Below, piece after piece: positions 52,255 through 53,857 of a stretch of DNA of 53,857 nucleotides. Under the pieces are notes generated by a model. It did not search any database. It was not told the DNA's origin and saw only the letters and a list, made by a program, of their open reading frames with translations. The translations under genes were made by a program, and so were the position numbers. This DNA comes from Mesorhizobium sp. WSM3859 (GTDB taxonomy: Bacteria; Pseudomonadota; Alphaproteobacteria; Rhizobiales; Rhizobiaceae): positions 1 to 53,857 of the forward strand of contig NZ_NSGG01000026.1 in NCBI RefSeq assembly GCF_002295065.1, in the 5' to 3' direction. Numbering within the stretch: position 1 is the first letter of the stretch; every line of letters starts with the position of its first letter.

Positions 52255-52872
52255 ATGAGGTCAGCGGCGGTAGAATTTGCACCGTCACGAGCTGAGCGGC
52301 GCAACTTTCAGCGTGTCCGGGTCAAGATTTACGGGCGCTTCATGCTGGAAGACCGCACCGAGCATCCATGCCAGGTGATCGATATGTCACCCGGCAACGT
52401 CGCGTTGCGCACCGACCGTATCGGCATGCCGGGCGAGAAGGTTATCGCCTATATCGACCATATCGGCCGCGTCGAGGGGATCGTGACGCGCACGTCGCAG
52501 GACGGTTTTGCCATGACCGTCATCGCCTCGGACCGCAAGAAGGACAAGCTTGCCGCACAGCTCACCTGGCTTGCCAACAAGCATGAGCTGGACCTGCCCG
52601 AGGATCGTCGCCACGAGCGCGTGGCGCCGCGCAATCCGATGAGCGTCCTGCAGCTCACCGACGGGCGCCAGTATCAGTGCCGCATCATCGACCTGTCGCT
52701 CTCGGGCGCCGCGATCGAGATCGACGTCAAGCCGGCGATCGGCATCCAGGTCATGCTTGGAACCATGCGCGGCCAGGTTGTGCGCCATTTCGAGGATGGC
52801 GTCGCTATCGAATTCGCGGTCATCCAGCGCCCGGAAACGCTCGACCAGGAATTCAACGCGCCGCGGTCATAA
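52255..52872 (+). CDS. Tandem PilZ-domain protein
   Basis: A 205-residue protein with two PilZ folds. The first (about residues 15-95) has ERRNFQRVRVKIYGRF with the RxxxR-type element, but DMSPGNVAL does not fully match the second motif. The second (about 110-200) has DRRHERVAPRNPMSV and a canonical DLSLSGAAIEI (DxSxxG). PilZ domains bind cyclic di-GMP, so the C-terminal domain is the likely sensor. GTG at 52243 could start the protein four codons earlier. A PAS gene lies upstream and a LapG-like protease gene downstream, all on one strand. Confidence 0.9.
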   Translation: MRSAAVEFAPSRAERRNFQRVRVKIYGRFMLEDRTEHPCQVIDMSPGNVALRTDRIGMPGEKVIAYIDHIGRVEGIVTRTSQDGFAMTVIASDRKKDKLAAQLTWLANKHELDLPEDRRHERVAPRNPMSVLQLTDGRQYQCRIIDLSLSGAAIEIDVKPAIGIQVMLGTMRGQVVRHFEDGVAIEFAVIQRPETLDQEFNAPRS

Positions 52873-52939
52873 AGGGCGAAGCCGCCGAGCTCGCACTTCA
52901 CCTGGAATTGCTTAAGCGCGGGCTTGCCCACAAGCGAAG

Positions 52940-52970
52940 CGGACCGGCCCCTGGCGGCCGGTTTTTTGTT
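52940..52970 (+). terminator. Terminator after the PilZ gene
   Basis: ACCGGCC (52943-52949) pairs with GGCCGGT (52956-52962), followed by TTTTTGTT. It is about 70 bases past the PilZ stop. Confidence 0.85.
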
Positions 52971-53145
52971 GCCGGTTTGGCCGGCCTGCTGACCGGCGGA
53001 ACGTCGCAAACCTGAATAATTCAAGATAGCGATAGTTCAAATTTTATGCTTGTTCTACTGGCGTTTTACTCAATGTCTACTTCGCGTTTTTGCGTCAAAT
53101 AAATCCCAACGTGGCACAGTCTCCTCAAACGGGGAGACTACAAGA

Positions 53146-53751
53146 ATGAAAATGACGAGGGGCAAGCTGTTGCTCTTGGCAATGGCGATGCAGCTTTCCG
53201 CGTGGGGCACGGCAAGCGCAGGACCGGTTTACATGCATACGGGTGGCCGCACCACCCAGCCGGTCGGTCACTATGATTTCTGTCAGCGCATTCCGGGCGA
53301 ATGCAACGAGCGGACGTCGAAGGGGTCGCCGGTCGAACTGACGCGCAAGCTGTGGGCGACGATCGTCAACGTCAACAATTCGGTCAACACCCGCGTCAAG
53401 CCGCGCACCGACATGGAAATCTACGGTGTCGAGGAATACTGGGCCTATCCCGACAATGGCGTTGGCGATTGCGAGGACTACGCGCTGGAGAAGCGTCGCG
53501 CGCTGATGGCCGCGGGTGTCCCGGCCGGCAATCTGTTGATGACGGTGGTGCGCCAGCCGAATGGCGACGGCCATGCCGTGCTCACCGTGCGCACCGGCCT
53601 CGGCGAGTTCATCCTCGACAATCTCGAGCCGAAAGTGCTCGCCTGGAACGATACGGTCTACACCTATCTCAAGCGTCAATCGACTGAGAATTCGGGCGTT
53701 TGGGTGACCATCAACGACGGCCGCGAGGACGCGGTCGCCAGCGTCCGCTAA
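53146..53751 (+). CDS. LapG-like transglutaminase-type cysteine protease (BTLCP, PF06035)
   Basis: A 201-residue exported protease. The signal peptide ends at AWGTASAGP. The catalytic triad is visible as Cys109 in NGVGDCEDYALEKRRAL, His143 in GDGHAVLTVRTG and Asp158 in FILDNLEPKV, in the order of the bacterial transglutaminase-like cysteine proteinases. LapG, the best-known member, cleaves large adhesins under c-di-GMP control through LapD. No LapD-like gene is seen here, but a tandem PilZ gene precedes it. A long upstream frame to 53050 is non-coding. GGGGAGACTAC provides the ribosome binding site. Confidence 0.92.
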   Translation: MKMTRGKLLLLAMAMQLSAWGTASAGPVYMHTGGRTTQPVGHYDFCQRIPGECNERTSKGSPVELTRKLWATIVNVNNSVNTRVKPRTDMEIYGVEEYWAYPDNGVGDCEDYALEKRRALMAAGVPAGNLLMTVVRQPNGDGHAVLTVRTGLGEFILDNLEPKVLAWNDTVYTYLKRQSTENSGVWVTINDGREDAVASVR

Positions 53752-53857
53752 GGCGGCAAAGCGATCGGGCACGTCGCGGTGACGCGGCGCGCCCAGAGAG
53801 AAAGCCCGGTCGAGTCCCCACCCAACCCGTCCCCCACGCCCCGGGTTTAGGCGCCCG

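Overview
The window is a stretch of alphaproteobacterial chromosome, most likely Mesorhizobium or a close member of the Phyllobacteriaceae (Rhizobiales). The evidence is the high GC content, the gene families (a BA14K protein, NDUFA12 and DUF2155 proteins, a BTLCP protease, a large RNase E with an acidic insert), the order M48 protease - dsbA-like - aroQ - accB - accC - aat, and many palindromic intergenic repeats of the kind scattered through rhizobial genomes. No rRNA, complete insertion sequence or CRISPR array is present.

Layout. 1-3.0 kb: the 5' end of tuf, a DMT permease, small stress or envelope proteins, and tRNA-Gly and tRNA-Tyr. 3.2-9.8 kb: rlmB, then a convergent glyoxylate-to-glycerate operon (gcl, hyi, glxR) facing a divergent IclR regulator. 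10.2-14.3 kb: a small accessory region with a truncated tRNA, an intact tRNA-Thr, a lipoprotein, a Shedu-type (SduA, DUF4263) anti-phage nuclease, 25-bp tandem repeats, a secreted orphan and a decayed tyrosine integrase. 14.3-19.6 kb: a TetR regulator divergent from a polyamine-type ABC transporter operon that ends in a metallo-beta-lactamase-fold hydrolase. 20-25.9 kb: NAD kinase, a DEAD-box helicase, an OmpA lipoprotein and two GFA-fold proteins. 26-34.8 kb: prfB with an intact programmed +1 frameshift, penicillin-binding protein 1A, an AMIN/Amidase_3 amidase and RNase E. 34.9-44 kb: glutaminase with an aminotransferase, the M48/DsbA/aroQ/accBC/aat run, and the NDUFA12 assembly-type pair. 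44.3-49 kb: panBC, a frameshifted AIM24 gene, a GNAT protein and gatB. 49-53.8 kb: a candidate structured small RNA, a YjhX-family gene broken by a repeat insertion, a CBS protein, a rhomboid protease, a PAS protein, a tandem PilZ protein and a LapG-like cysteine protease.

How the genes work together. gcl, hyi and glxR form one complete route: glyoxylate to tartronate semialdehyde, its isomer, and D-glycerate. PBP1A and the amidase handle wall synthesis and turnover. accB and accC supply biotin carboxyl carrier and carboxylase for fatty acid synthesis. panB and panC make pantothenate. The ABC transporter operon is complete (binding protein, two permeases, ATPase) and sits behind a probable TetR operator. 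Most of the window is ordinary core genome. The unusual items are the Shedu-bearing region, the repeat-disrupted YjhX gene, two candidate small-RNA loci, the heptanucleotide TAG-N4 repeats at gene ends, and the recoding site in prfB.
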